In this document: piece by piece, positions 10,304-20,784 of the stretch
How positions within the stretch are numbered: the stretch's first letter is position 1
Layout of the letters: each line of letters begins with the position of its first letter
Assembly (NCBI GenBank): GCA_022560025.1
Contig: JAFISE010000014.1
Location: 243,677-307,676, forward strand
DNA: 64,000 bases
Origin: Stagonosporopsis chrysanthemi
Taxonomy: Eukaryota; Ascomycota; Dothideomycetes; Pleosporales; Didymellaceae
Reading direction: 5' to 3'
Translations under genes and position numbers: made by a program
Notes under the pieces: model-generated
Databases searched by the model: none
What the model saw: the letters and a program-made list of their open reading frames with translations, nothing else
Told to the model about the DNA's origin: nothing

Positions 10304-11249
10304 GGGATGCAGCGCGCGATGCCCGGGGCGTCAGCGCTCGTGCTCCGAGGCGGTCGCCCGCTCTGTCACGCACACGGGGAGGCTGCGCATGCACTCGCAC
10401 ACGCCACGTCGCGAGAGAGCGAGGCTCGAGGGGGAGGATGCCCCGGGGTCTGGGGTCGGGGGTGTGCACGCCGCCGGCTGGTCTAGCAGTTCTCAGCGGC
10501 CAGTGAGGTGTGCCGCATGCTGCTGGGGAGTCGCAAAGGGGCCCTGCAGGGGAAGGCGGCGGGAGGGCGCGGCAGAGGTTGGGACGGAGATGGGGACGGG
10601 GACGGGGATGGGCACGGGTGACTTGGGACGGCGCAGCGGACAGCGGACAGCGTTGAGTGAGTGTGAGCGAGGCAGCAGAGGCAGACGGGCTGGGCAGGGC
10701 TGGGTCGCTGCAGACTGCAGTCATCAGCTCACGCTGGCAGATCGCCGCAAGGTGCTGGCGCTGGCTCGTTTCGTCTCGTCTGCTGCGAGCTCACTGGCCC
10801 GTGGTTCGCCTGCGGCCGCGACCCTGAGGCGTGCCGCCGGTACGAGCAGAGCCCCGACCGCGCGCAGCCCGGCGCAGCCCAGCACAGGCCGCCCGGTAGC
10901 GCAGCTGAGCCAAGCACCACGCCTCGAGGCCAAGCGTCGAGCGTTGCGACGGATTAGACTTCAGCCTTTGAGCCGGCGCCGTCAACGTGTTTGTTTGCGC
11001 TGCGCACGCGCACGTGCGGCCACCTCGCCGTGCCCCGCCCTGTGCGACGGGGGCCTGCAGCCATCACCACCTGGCCGTGTGAAATCACGCAGTGCATTGT
11101 TTTCGTCGCTGAGCCAGCCGCGCCCAGCAGTGACCGCTAGCTGCAAAGCCCGTGAGGAGAATAGCCGACGTCATCCATCGTGTTAAACGCGAGCTCGAGC
11201 AGCGCGACGGCACCGGAAGCCTGCAGGGCCGGTTGGCCCAGGAGTCGGA
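10304..11249. other. GC-rich intergenic region
   Basis: Upstream of the 602-aa gene and downstream of the dehydratase gene, both on the minus strand. It is very GC-rich with short G runs near 10585-10620. Long frames on either strand (including one of 365 codons on the plus strand that overlaps the 602-aa gene) consist of Arg/Ala/Pro-rich shadow sequence. No protein or RNA recognised. Confidence 0.5.
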
Positions 11250-11613
11250 GAAAGCATGTACAGAGTTGCCTCGATGACAAACTCTACCGACCCCTCCATC
11301 TTCGGCCGTACGTCGACTATACAGGAAAAGTATACACTGATTTAACACGACCAAATCTACCATCCCTATCGTCTCGGTCGTGCATCAATGCACTGTAAAG
11401 AAAGTATATACAGATTAACCACGACTAACTGTCCCATGCCCTCCATCTTGGCTGTATGTCGATGCACTGTGAAGAAAGTATGCACATGCTTACCACGACT
11501 AACTGTACCATACCCTCCATCTTGGCTGTATGTTGATGCACTGTAAAGAAAGTATGCACATGCTTACCACGACTAACCCTACCATCCCCTCCACCTCGGC
11601 CACACATCGACAA
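11250..11613. repeat. 74-bp tandem repeat, about five copies, overlapping the dehydratase 3' end
   Basis: The string ATGCACTGT recurs at 11388, 11462 and 11536, with a diverged counterpart at about 11314, giving a 74-bp period. Shared blocks include AAAGAAAGTATGCACATGCT, ACCACGACTAAC and CCCTCCATCTTGGCTGTATG. The two copies nearest the gene (about 11462-11613) are the most alike and the distal ones the most diverged. The last copy contains the stop codon (11579) and final codons of the minus-strand dehydratase gene, so the coding end ...PRWRGW reappears in the downstream copies as QPRWRVW and QPRWRAW. This is tandem duplication of a terminal-exon plus 3' UTR segment. Confidence 0.85.
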
Positions 11614-13115
11614 CCTCGTCGCCTCCCTGCTCCGAGTCCACCACAAGATACCAGCCAAACCCAGCACCAGCAACACACGCGTGGTTCGGCCAGACCTCCA
11701 CTTTGTCCCCAATTGCCAGCTCGTTGCACTTGCTCCTGTCCCCCTCCCAGGTCAAGATCCCATGCTCCTGACTGATCCTGCCTACAATCCACCCGGTCCT
11801 GTCTCCGCGCTCATCATACACCGACGTAGTCTTGGAATTGCCCAATGAGCCGGCCACAATCCCCCACCCGGGATAGCTCTTGCACGGCTCCCTTCCCATG
11901 GCTAGGCTGCCCGCCGACACCAGCACTTCAGGCTTCTCGCGCTCGCTGTACACAGACGTGACCTCGACGAGCAGCCGGATCGCAATGCTGTCCTTGTTCA
12001 GCGGCTGGAACCCTTCTGTGCTCTCACCCTCCGCAGGCCGGGCGTGCGTGGCCACCTGCTGGCAGTCGAGCAGCGGATACACGCCCGCGTGCAGCTCGAC
12101 AGCATACGTCTCCTTGAGTCTCGCCAGCACGGCACGGAACTCGTCCACCCGCGGCGACGAGCTGGACAGCATGTTCTGCGCCGCAGTCGCCGTCGGTGTT
12201 GCCCCAATGCTGAGCACCAGCCCGCGCCGCTTGTCCTCAGGCACAACCTGCGCCGCACGCTCCAGCCCAACCAGCTCCTCAATCAAACCCGCGGCCGCAT
12301 CCGCCTCGCTGTTCCCCGCGTACGAGTGGCCAAAGTGCGAGTAGAACCCCTTCAGCACCACCGCGCCGGCGCCCCCTCTCGCCACATCCCGGGCCAAGAC
12401 GGCATCAACGAGCGGCTGGAACTTGGGGCTCGCCGTCTCAATCCCCGCGCGGTGGTACCCGGTGTCTATTTTAATGAACACGCCAATCCGCGTCTCCGGC
12501 GTGAAATCCGGATGTGCAGTAACCGCGTCGTGGAAGCGCGTAAACGCGTCCTGGTTATCGACAATCACACCGACAGACTCGGGCTGCAGCTGCTTCGCAA
12601 GGGCGAGCAACCGCGGCACCGCACCGAGCGGCACAGGCACGCCGTAGAGAATCTGTAATCCGTGTTAGCAAAGCCCAACTCATCTCAAACATCTCCCCCC
12701 CTCCCCTTTCCCCGCCCTTTCCTCCACCACCAAGCAAGCCAAGAAACGCAAAACGTGAAACGTGAAAACTCACACTCCCCTCCCTCCCCCGTCCCTGCTC
12801 CTCCCCCACAAACCCCGCCATCTCCTCCGCCTCCACCAGCGTGCTAACCACAAAATGCGCGCCCGTGCCCCTATCCCCGCCGACCATCATCCGCGCCAGC
12901 TCCCCGGTCTTGTGGCTCTTGACGTGCGCGCGGAACCCCACCCCTAGGCGCCCGCACACGTGCAGCATGGCGGCGCAGTTGCGGGCGAGTAGGCTGCGGT
13001 CGAGGATGAGCGAGGGGGTGGGGAGGTCCGTCAATTTGCTGCCTTGGAATTGCCGTTTCAGCGCTGCGGCGGGGGAGGGGGGGTAGAACGGCGATGTTGA
13101 TGTTGCCATTGCCAT
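11579..13115 (-). CDS. D-serine dehydratase-like PLP enzyme (DSD1 / D-threonine aldolase family)
   Basis: Exons 13115..12774 and 12652..11579 (intron 121 nt, GTGAGT...TTACAG) give 471 residues. The N-terminal half is an alanine-racemase-type barrel. HVKSHKT places a likely PLP-binding lysine at residue 66. The C-terminal domain ends with WPNHAC, where His438 and Cys440 match the zinc ligands of eukaryotic D-serine dehydratases. Family knowledge: these cytosolic enzymes convert D-serine to pyruvate and ammonia using PLP and zinc; related enzymes are D-threonine aldolases, so the exact substrate is inferred. The start is the first ATG before a Pro-rich leader and FQGSKLTDLPTPSLILD. Odd point: the stop codon lies inside a 74-bp tandem repeat. 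Confidence 0.88.
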
Positions 13116-13827
13116 TGTGGTGGAGTGGGAGAGTCTGGGTAAGTGCGTGCGTTAAAAGTGGTGGTGGTAAAAGCAGCACCCAGGAGCAAAGACAGGCGTA
13201 GAGATCGATGTAAGATGCCCGGATACTGGGGTAAGACGAGGTTGTTCGATAATGAAGCGTGACAATCTTCCCCCCCTCCTTCTTTTATAAACCTTGTTCG
13301 GGCTCTGGAGAGTTTTCCGCAGGAAAAAGAATCACTTGCAAGCCTGAGCCAGCGCCACCTCCTTCCCCTCTAATCGCTGACTCACGCGCGATAAGCTGCG
13401 GAGCAGCCACCTGAGGTTGAGAGAAAGCTGGGGGTAATCTAGCCTGGCTGTGTGTTACCGACAGGGCGTGAACGCGAGTAATCTTCCAATGGGGTGAGTA
13501 GTTGCGAAGCTGGTGGGTCGATAGTGTTGCGGTAATCAGTTTTCTGGGGGTAAGAGTTTGTGGTATGCTGGGGGTAACAGATATCGACGGGGTTGGTGGT
13601 GAGGATTTAGCGGCGGACATTGATTGTCCGGATTGATGTGGGGAATGGTGGGGGTGGAGGCTGAAGGCTGACGGGACGATGCCCGCCGGCGGGTTTGGCG
13701 TCACGGGAGCATGAGATTCTAGGCGCTGGGGAGCGGATTGCGAATGTGGGTTGCTGGGAGAACAGCGATAAAGATAAATTGACATTGGCCTCACTCGCTC
13801 AGTACACTAACACCGCCGGTATACAAC
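13116..13827. other. Promoter region of the dehydratase gene
   Basis: This 712-nt stretch separates the dehydratase start from the YVC1 stop, both on the minus strand. It contains the repeated decamer described separately and a T-rich/AT patch near 13270-13290. A 169-codon minus-strand frame (13285-13794) crosses it, but its composition is low-complexity Ser/Pro/Thr and I do not take it as a gene. Confidence 0.5.
13428..13577 (-). promoter_or_regulatory. Three copies of TTACCCCCAG upstream of the dehydratase gene
   Basis: On the minus strand the decamer TTACCCCCAG occurs exactly at 13437-13428, 13553-13544 and 13577-13568, with a shorter relative (TTACCCCAG) near 13234-13226. Three exact copies of a decamer within 150 nt, 310-460 nt upstream of the start codon, suggest binding sites for a regulator, possibly a C2H2 zinc-finger factor recognising a CCCC core. 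The regulator is unknown and this is inference from spacing and identity only. Confidence 0.35.
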
Positions 13828-16277
13828 CTATGGAACCGTTCCTGGCCACGCGCTGCTCAGCCGCCGTCGCCTCGTCAGCACGCTGCCCGGGCTGATGCTC
13901 CGGCGTTCTGCACCTGCGGCTGCAGCGAAACTGTTCTCGAGGATTGCGTCTTCCAGGTCGTCTTCCTCCTCTATTCTTTCAATGATTTCCTGTGGCGCTT
14001 CCTCTTCGAACACGGCCTGCAGGTCCGCATGTGGGCTCATTTTGCTCCAGGTCCAGAATCCACCGTCAAACAGCCATTTGGAGCGCTTGGTGGGACCAGG
14101 GCCGCTGATGCTGCGCCTGCGCGTCGATTTCCACAGCGTACGACGCTCGTGCCAGGCGATTGCTAGCAGGAACGGCGCATTGAGAACGCGGATCGCTGTG
14201 ATGTTGATCTTATGAAACCAGCGTGGCGTCAGAATGAACTTGAGTGGTAAAAGGACAACGAAGGCGAGAAGGTTAAAAGGCGGGCGGTAAGCGAAGAGTG
14301 TGTCAGACTTGACGCCTTCAAATGTCATGACTGCACGGCGGAACTGGATTTCTGCGGTGGCGTCGGCAGCGATCTTCGAGAACGTGTTGGACAGGATGGA
14401 CACCAATACTGTCAGGAAGAGCGTGTTGCCGATAAAGGCGTATATGACCATCAAGACCGGACCAAGGATTTCATGGAAAGTTGGCGCTTCGTCGATGCCA
14501 GTGCCATCGAGCCCAAACCAGATCCACAACATCCACTTGGAGATGGTAATGACGTTGGGTGCGTCTGCGTCTGTTGCGGGATTAGACATGCTAAGCCATT
14601 TCAAAGCCAGCAAGAAACCGCCGAAACACCAAACAGCGATCAGACTCAGAGCAGTAAACTCCTTGACCATTGCTCGTAAAGAGATAAAGAGCATGTTCTC
14701 CGGCATGAGGTTGAAAGCGATTCGTGGAAAGAGAATTGGCGACGCTATCGCTAGCACGTCGAGTGCTTGTCGGCCTGTCTCGTCGTTTCCAAGAACCCAA
14801 CCATGAACACGCATCCAGAAGTAGACAATGAAGATGGCTGCGAATGTGACATCCAGGAAAGCCCAGAGTTCTTGAGTGTGAACTTCCCATCCATGCTCCA
14901 CACAAGAGACGAGCTCGTCAAGCACCCATCCACCTCCATACAGCAGGAACACTACCTCTGCCGTGGTGAGTGCGTGATCGACTCGTGTGTGCATTGCCCA
15001 GCAATAGCATGCAAGAAGCACCAGAAACTGAACGACCTCGATGATATTCCGTGTCCGAGGTACCATGAGGCGGTATTGGTTGAGCAGTGGGGCTTTGCGC
15101 GGGTCGTACAGCGATATAGGCTTGTGCTTGTAATGATCGGGAATGATGTCCATAAATGTCGTTGGTGTATACACAATACGCCCCCGATACACAGCGTCAA
15201 TGACCTTTTGGCTGGCGGTGCTGCTCAGGAGGACCTTGCTCTCGGAAACAATCGCGACTTCCAGGGCTGTCAGCTTCCCCTCGTAGTCACCTTGTCCCTG
15301 GTACTCTGAGAAGTGACGTGGCGGCGACACGTCTTGCGGTGCGCCCTGGAATGGCCAAAATGGCGCCACAAGAACTTGGGCCAGCAACAACAGTCCAGGT
15401 TTGCCAGTGCTCTCTTCATCATGTCGACGCAGCACTTTCATCGCAACCAATTCACAGAGATTGGCTCGCGTGAGGTCAACAGTCTGATGGTGTTGCTGAA
15501 ACTGCTGCTCTCGCAAGAATTGCATACGGTTGACGAGCAGACTGTACACTGCTACGTGTCAGTACTCGGACTAGTCATGGGTATTGATCATGTACCAATA
15601 GAGATATCCTGTTCATCATAGAGTCGGTCGACAAGAGGCTTTACAATCAATACATTCATACGTGGTTCCCTGAGTTGCTCGACTGAATATGGGTCCTCTA
15701 TCACAGCTAAGACGAGCCTTCGAATACTGCCGAAAATTAGCCGCTGTTTATACAAGCCATTGATTGCCACCACTAAGGCAGCGACGGTCCTTGAAAGAAG
15801 TTTCGATGTCGAAGCGGCTTGGCTCAAATTGACATACCGGTGAATATTGTAGTACACTTTCAGTGTGGAAAACGGGTAGGGCGCGAACACATCCCTCGGT
15901 CCTGTGGGTTGACCTGTTCCGTTGAAGCAACCATCCGAGCCCGCGTGGTCTTCATCGGGAAGCAAGGTTTCCTGTTCCTCCCTACTCTTGGCAGCACGCA
16001 AGGCATCACTCAAAGTCCTCTGAGTTTCCGTAAGATGAGGTCGCCTGAGGTGGTTTCGAAACTCAATGTGGCGCGAGGATTTGCGCTGTGTTGGCGAGGG
16101 TCGGCGTTTAGGAGATACATCGCCCCCATTGCTGTGGACAGCAGTACTATCGACGCTATCGCGACTGCTGTAGTTCGAGCTCAATCGAGGTCGAGGGAAG
16201 GTGCCATAGGCAGGACTGCCGCCTTTCGTGTTCCAGTCTGGGTCGGACCTTGGAACCGACATGTGAACAGCGAGCAC
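13828..16277 (-). CDS. YVC1: YVC1-type vacuolar TRP cation channel
   Basis: Exons 16277..15596 and 15548..13828 (intron 47 nt) give 800 residues. The N-terminal 130 residues are disordered. Next comes a soluble helical domain (YYNIHRYVNL ... LYDEQDIS), then six or more hydrophobic segments from about residue 395 to 670 (VVQFLVLLACYCWAM, VVFLLYGGGWVLDEL, FAAIFIVYFWMRV, LSLIAVWCFGGFLLAL, LGPVLMVIYAFIGNTLF). A pore-like WFGLDGTG sits between the last two. The C-terminus has an acidic stretch (ERIEEEDDLEDA). Family knowledge: Yvc1 releases calcium from the vacuole in response to membrane stretch and cytosolic calcium. Splicing joins ATT-G to TG-TAC, keeping LYDEQDISIVYSLLVNR. The start could be the first or second Met (MLAVHM). 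Confidence 0.9.
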
Positions 16278-16713
16278 TGAGGTTTTGAATTCTAGGTACT
16301 GAGGCGGGCAGTCAAGTTGCGTATTATTCTCCGATAAGACTTGTGAAAGGGCGAACCGCTAGAGGAGAAGGGTCCATTCGCTGGCTGTTGTTAAAAGGTG
16401 TGGAGACCGTCACGTGCGCTTAGTTCTTTGCACACAACCTTAATGGATGAAGCAAAACACGATTGGGACGCTGCAGGCCTTGATAAGGATATCGGCTTCG
16501 TGTGGGGAATTGAGGACGGCGATCGTCGTGCACCACACAACTTGCAGATTGATCAACGTTTCGAATCTGCGCTAGAGCGAAAAGGGACACGCTACCCGCA
16601 ATTTCCATACGTCACAGATCTAGGCCTGGGCATCACTCAACACCTTGACTACTTTGCGTTCGTCGACAACAACAAACAAGTGTTTGATTTGAGATTTCCT
16701 GAACTCGATCTGC
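16278..16713. other. Intergenic region between YVC1 and the OPT gene
   Basis: Upstream of YVC1 and downstream of the oligopeptide transporter, both on the minus strand. A plus-strand frame from 16443 to 16778 reads as acidic protein-like sequence, but it overlaps the OPT 3' end and has no recognised homology, so I leave it unannotated. Confidence 0.45.
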
Positions 16714-19107
16714 TTAATCTAGCGCAAAACATCTTTCAGCATTGTCGGCATTGTTGCCCCACCAAGCTGGCATCTTGATCTGCTTCCCACTCCCGAAGAA
16801 CAAGAAGATCAGCAGCATATTAAAGTTGAATGCTGCATCGAAAGCCGCTGCAACGATGTAGTTGTAGCGCTTCCAGATCTTGAAGTGGTGGCGGAAGATC
16901 CAGTACATCGCAATGAAACCACCAATCCAAGCGCTAAAGTATCCTGTTGACAGGTTGCCGTAGAAGACAGTCAAACCTGAGAAGAAAATTGTCGTGTTCC
17001 AAAGATGAAACTTGAGCTTCGAATTTGGGAACGCGCGGTACAGGGCGTACATGACAAGCGGTGCTCCCGCGCCGACGAGGAAACCGTAGGGCAGGACCTT
17101 CAACTCACTCGCTCCAAACATCCTTTTAGGACCAATAACGCCGTACTGCACACCTATCGTGTTTGAGCTCACAAGACTTTGGCCTGTCCACTGGTGCAAA
17201 GGATCGGGCTTGGCGCCGGACAGGATGTCGAATTTCGTGTTGAGGACCCAGCGAATTACACCGTAGTTGATGGGTATTCCTAGGATACTGCCGAAGACCT
17301 GGCTAAAGAAAACCGTCCGTGGCGGGATGTGCATGTAATGCCCAATGCGCTGATCTTGGAGCATGTATTGAGCCCGGTACCAGGCGTCACCAGCGATCGA
17401 GCCGTAGACTGACGGTCCACAAGGGTGATGGTGTCCTGCTCCAGCAGCCGTGTGAACCATGTATCCGTAGATGAGCTCGTTGAAATCACCGATAGCGACC
17501 TGGTAGTTCGATATGGCGTAGAGATAGCCGAGAGGAACAACAACAACGAAGCCGGTTGCAACACCAACAATTACAGTCCACCAAGGGATGAAGAGCTGGC
17601 CGGATCCTACGATCGCAAGCAAAATCACAAACCCAGTGAGGAACAAAGCGACAAACCACCACCCGGGCACTTCTTTGTACGAGCGCTGAAGGACATTTAG
17701 GCGGTCCGTGTATTGATGGTGGATGTTGGGCTGCACAGCACCGACAGAAGTCTGCTGCTTCTTCGCTTCACTTCGGGCTTTGCGTGCAGCCATGTTCTTT
17801 CCGAATGTTGCCAGGATAGCCGGACCCCCAAAGGTAGCCATCCAAACAAACGCCGATGGCAGCTTTGCGTAGTTGAAAAACGTTGCCCAGGCAAACTGTA
17901 GACCCATATAGGCTGGGCCGTACTCTTCCCAGGCGGTTTCGTTGAGGCTGAAGTCGCTGTTGATGATTTTGGCTGTAGGGTACTTCGTTCCGTTGGCCAA
18001 AAGAAGAGAATTGGACATCAAGCCATGCTTGTACGAGCCTAAGTTGCCCCACTTGGCAGCCGGTATCAAGATCCAGCAGTTGAGAGCAAAAGCAAGGAAC
18101 AATACGGTCTGTGTCCAGAACGGGGTAATGAGAATTGATGTGCCGTTCCAGTTGATGTTAGACCAGTCGAGACTGAGGTTCATAAAGCCCATGCCTCCAA
18201 GACCCGATCCGATGAAGTTAGCGATTGGATTCTTGGGTGCTACCCAGCACAGAAAGGCCAGCGATGAGGTCATTGGAAAGACGTATTCCGGCAAGAATTG
18301 CCAAAGCGTCATGCCGACAAGACACAGGAAGAAAACGTGCATTTGCCTCTTAGCCAATGGGCTGTTGCGGTCCTGCTTGCGGAAGGTCTCGAACAGAGTT
18401 GTTTGCATGAGCGCCTGGGGCCACACATACTCAGGCTCCCACAGCAACAGAGACCGAGCAATCGCTGCAATGGCGTAGCCCACCCAAACAATAGCCAACA
18501 TAAAGAAGATAGCCACCGCAGGGTTGATCTTCGTGTCGTACCACAACTCGGCCATGCTGATAGGGGTGTAGCCCAGGTTGTACGTGGCGCCAGATGCCGC
18601 AGTGAGAGTGACCAGAACATGCTCTTTGATGCTCCATGGAGCAGGGTTCAGGTTAAACCCGTAGCCAAAGGGCAGATTGACTTGCCATGCTGGAAGGACT
18701 TTCGCTAGACCATGGCCAACGTAGTGACAGGCAATTTGCACGAAGAAGACTGAGTATGGGGCTTGAGTCGTTCGAAAATGGCTCATCTGCGACAAGAAGG
18801 CTCCGGGAACAATGAACAGGATGCAAAGAACGAAGTAGCGAAAAGTGATGGTCGGAAGGGTGGTATCATCTTCAAGGGAGACCGTTTGGCGGACAATGAG
18901 AGGCAACTGCGCGATTTCGGGGTCATCGTGTGCTTCTTCTTCCACAATGGCAGTGTCGTCTACTGCATCGAGCCTGGATGGTGTTTGAGCCTCTGTGGCA
19001 CCGAATTTGGTACCCTTGTCGGCAGCTGACCCGAGGTGGCTTGAGGCTGGACTAAGCTCAGCACTTGTTGTCTTGGCCGTGGCCTTGTCAGCTTTTAGGT
19101 CGGTCAT
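16714..19107 (-). CDS. Oligopeptide transporter of the OPT family
   Basis: A single exon of 797 residues. After an approximately 85-residue acidic cytosolic leader there are about 14 hydrophobic segments. Family signatures are visible: NPAPWSIKEHVLV (the NPG/PWxxKEH motif after the second helix), CGPSVYGSIAGDAW, and the MHIPPR variant of the KIPPR motif. The C-terminus ends in PAWWGNN, typical of fungal OPTs. Known role: proton-coupled import of small peptides or glutathione-like compounds across the plasma membrane. Substrate cannot be told from sequence. Length matches the family (about 750-850). The start is the only upstream ATG giving a short acidic leader. Confidence 0.93.
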   Translation of the reverse strand: MTDLKADKATAKTTSAELSPASSHLGSAADKGTKFGATEAQTPSRLDAVDDTAIVEEEAHDDPEIAQLPLIVRQTVSLEDDTTLPTITFRYFVLCILFIVPGAFLSQMSHFRTTQAPYSVFFVQIACHYVGHGLAKVLPAWQVNLPFGYGFNLNPAPWSIKEHVLVTLTAASGATYNLGYTPISMAELWYDTKINPAVAIFFMLAIVWVGYAIAAIARSLLLWEPEYVWPQALMQTTLFETFRKQDRNSPLAKRQMHVFFLCLVGMTLWQFLPEYVFPMTSSLAFLCWVAPKNPIANFIGSGLGGMGFMNLSLDWSNINWNGTSILITPFWTQTVLFLAFALNCWILIPAAKWGNLGSYKHGLMSNSLLLANGTKYPTAKIINSDFSLNETAWEEYGPAYMGLQFAWATFFNYAKLPSAFVWMATFGGPAILATFGKNMAARKARSEAKKQQTSVGAVQPNIHHQYTDRLNVLQRSYKEVPGWWFVALFLTGFVILLAIVGSGQLFIPWWTVIVGVATGFVVVVPLGYLYAISNYQVAIGDFNELIYGYMVHTAAGAGHHHPCGPSVYGSIAGDAWYRAQYMLQDQRIGHYMHIPPRTVFFSQVFGSILGIPINYGVIRWVLNTKFDILSGAKPDPLHQWTGQSLVSSNTIGVQYGVIGPKRMFGASELKVLPYGFLVGAGAPLVMYALYRAFPNSKLKFHLWNTTIFFSGLTVFYGNLSTGYFSAWIGGFIAMYWIFRHHFKIWKRYNYIVAAAFDAAFNFNMLLIFLFFGSGKQIKMPAWWGNNADNAERCFALD

Positions 19108-19720
19108 TGTGGCTGGCTTGTCGAGTCTCCATCTGTCTCGTCCTAACAGCTCTTAAACACTACAATTTCTGAATATTCGAACGATTGCGCCATTCGAGCT
19201 TTGCATTGTGTTTCTCAATAACTAACCTACTAGAGCAATTGTTACGTCCTCACTTGCTCCGTCGCGCCAACGACAACGCCGGTTTCCTGCCGTGGCCTCG
19301 TTCTTTCTCCACCAGCGGCCGCTAGCTTGATGCTTAATTAAAAGCTTGCAGGCTCATACAACCCAACCACCCAACGTTACAATATGCCGGCTGCGCGATG
19401 CAGCGTCCGAGCCGAGAGCGCGCATTTAGGAAGCCTGAATCCGATCATCTGTGACAATGTGTAGGCAGCCAGGCTATTTGTTGGAGGACGCAAAGGGTGG
19501 AAGTGGCGTTTGCTACAAAGATACCCACTCTTAGGATGAAAAGTTTGAACCACTGAGTGTGCCACGACTCGGTCCGATCAATGGTCGTGATGCGACTTAT
19601 CAATCAAATGCGAGCTGCGCGAGCATTTGTCCGTTTGAGCGGCCTGGATCCTCGGTGCAGATGTCGGAGTTGGAGTGATTTGCACACACGCAGAATTGGC
19701 ATCGGCATCAAATCCCTTGG
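19108..19720. other. Intergenic region upstream of the OPT gene
   Basis: The promoter of the minus-strand OPT gene and the 3' flank of the Cys-rich reading frame. It contains a short AT-rich patch near 19330-19345. No supported coding sequence or RNA. Confidence 0.5.
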
Positions 19721-20437
19721 TTACTCGTACGTGCAAAATCCATGGCAGCTCAGGCAGATGTCAACGCTGATCACCAGGTCGGACATCTCGGCGCATTGCC
19801 CGCATCTTCCCTCTTTGTGGCGGTCTTTTCTCGCCTCCAGTAGCTTGCTCAATTCGGCCTTTCGACAACAATAACAGCTCCACGCAGAATCGCAAATGCA
19901 GCCTTGGTGGCTGGCGCCGTACTTCATTTTCACTTGCGAGGCACAGGTAGAGCATGTTGGCACCCGCGCGCCTCTTGTTGCAATGATCCCATACTCCTCT
20001 GAAGCACAGAGATGCATTTGGTTGTTGATACGGTAGCCTTTGCATACCCTGAGACGTCCTTGCTCTTAAGGATGTACAGCGCATTCTCTAAGCTCGCCCC
20101 AATGTCTTCTCATCTCTAGTGAGAGCCGCTGGTGGCATGCGATTCCTAGAGTTGGTGTGTCTGGTGTTCCTAAGCGCAAGTTTGTATCATTGAACTGACG
20201 CGCGAAGGCGATGAGCTTCTGCTCAATCTGTCGCGTTTGGTTCCGTTGTCTCTCTTGATTCGCACCCCAAGCTCTGACTAGATGGGGATGTTGTCTCGAG
20301 ATAATGTCTTTGCTGCACAGTCGTGGATTGTGGGCGATGACGTCAAGCTCGAAACATACGCGCCAACACTGGTCACAGTCTTCAACAATAGCGTGGGGCA
20401 TTGATCCATTGGCTGCTGGCAATGTAGTAGAATCCAT
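19721..20437 (-). pseudogene. Cys-rich hypothetical protein frame interrupted by one in-frame stop
   Basis: From the ATG at 20437 the frame runs 123 codons, hits TAA at 20068-20066 and continues open in the same frame to TAA at 19721, giving 237 residues if the stop is ignored. Both halves look coding and share a theme of paired cysteines: CDQCWRVC in the first half, then CSTC, CICDSAWSCYCC, CGQC and CLSCHGFC, as in a multi-zinc fold. The nearest GT-AG pair around the stop (GTACAT...CTCAG) is only 29 nt and shifts the frame, so splicing does not easily rescue it. It could be a recent nonsense mutation, a sequencing error, two genes, or an intron I have missed. I do not recognise the family. 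Confidence 0.4.
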
Positions 20438-20784
20438 GGCGTAGAAGGATCAGGCAGAAAGTGGAGTACACATAGCTCTGCCGCCCCAACATATGTCAGC
20501 CTTGGTGAGGTCCACTTTCACTCCTCAGTCTTATTTGTTTACTCGAATTCAGTATTAGCTAGGTAACCGTGACCTGTGCCTTTGACAACACATTTTATAA
20601 TAAGGCAAAAGTCATGCTGAAAGAGAAACAACCATATAATCAATCGATGAAAGTTATGTATGTGTATGTATAGTGACGATGCTGTTGTAGCGCGCAGCTA
20701 CGGGTATCCTGAAAGCTCAACAATAACAACAGCAGAATACAATCATTTGCACGTGGGGGATCCATCCAAGCTTACAAAAACGGT
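20438..20784. other. Short AT-rich intergenic gap
   Basis: Between the Cys-rich frame and the caspase-like gene. AT-rich near 20570-20670 (including ATTTTATAATAAGG). Nothing else seen. Confidence 0.5.

Noticed and set aside
9581..10486. Plus-strand frame of 301 codons
   Set aside because: Valine/leucine/glutamate-rich mirror of the minus-strand helical region; classic shadow frame.
10089..11186. Long plus-strand frame of 365 codons
   Set aside because: Antisense to the 602-aa gene and GC-rich promoter; Arg/Ala/Ser/Pro filler composition and no recognisable domain.
11425..11792. Minus-strand frames through the 74-bp repeat as small repeat proteins
   Set aside because: They arise from duplicated terminal codons and 3' UTR; no start context or independent support.
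13285..13794. Minus-strand frame of 169 codons
   Set aside because: Low-complexity Ser/Pro/Thr sequence across the dehydratase promoter, driven by the repeated decamer.
16398..16778. Plus-strand frame of 126 codons
   Set aside because: Somewhat protein-like, but overlaps the OPT 3' end, has no recognised homology and sits in the YVC1 promoter.
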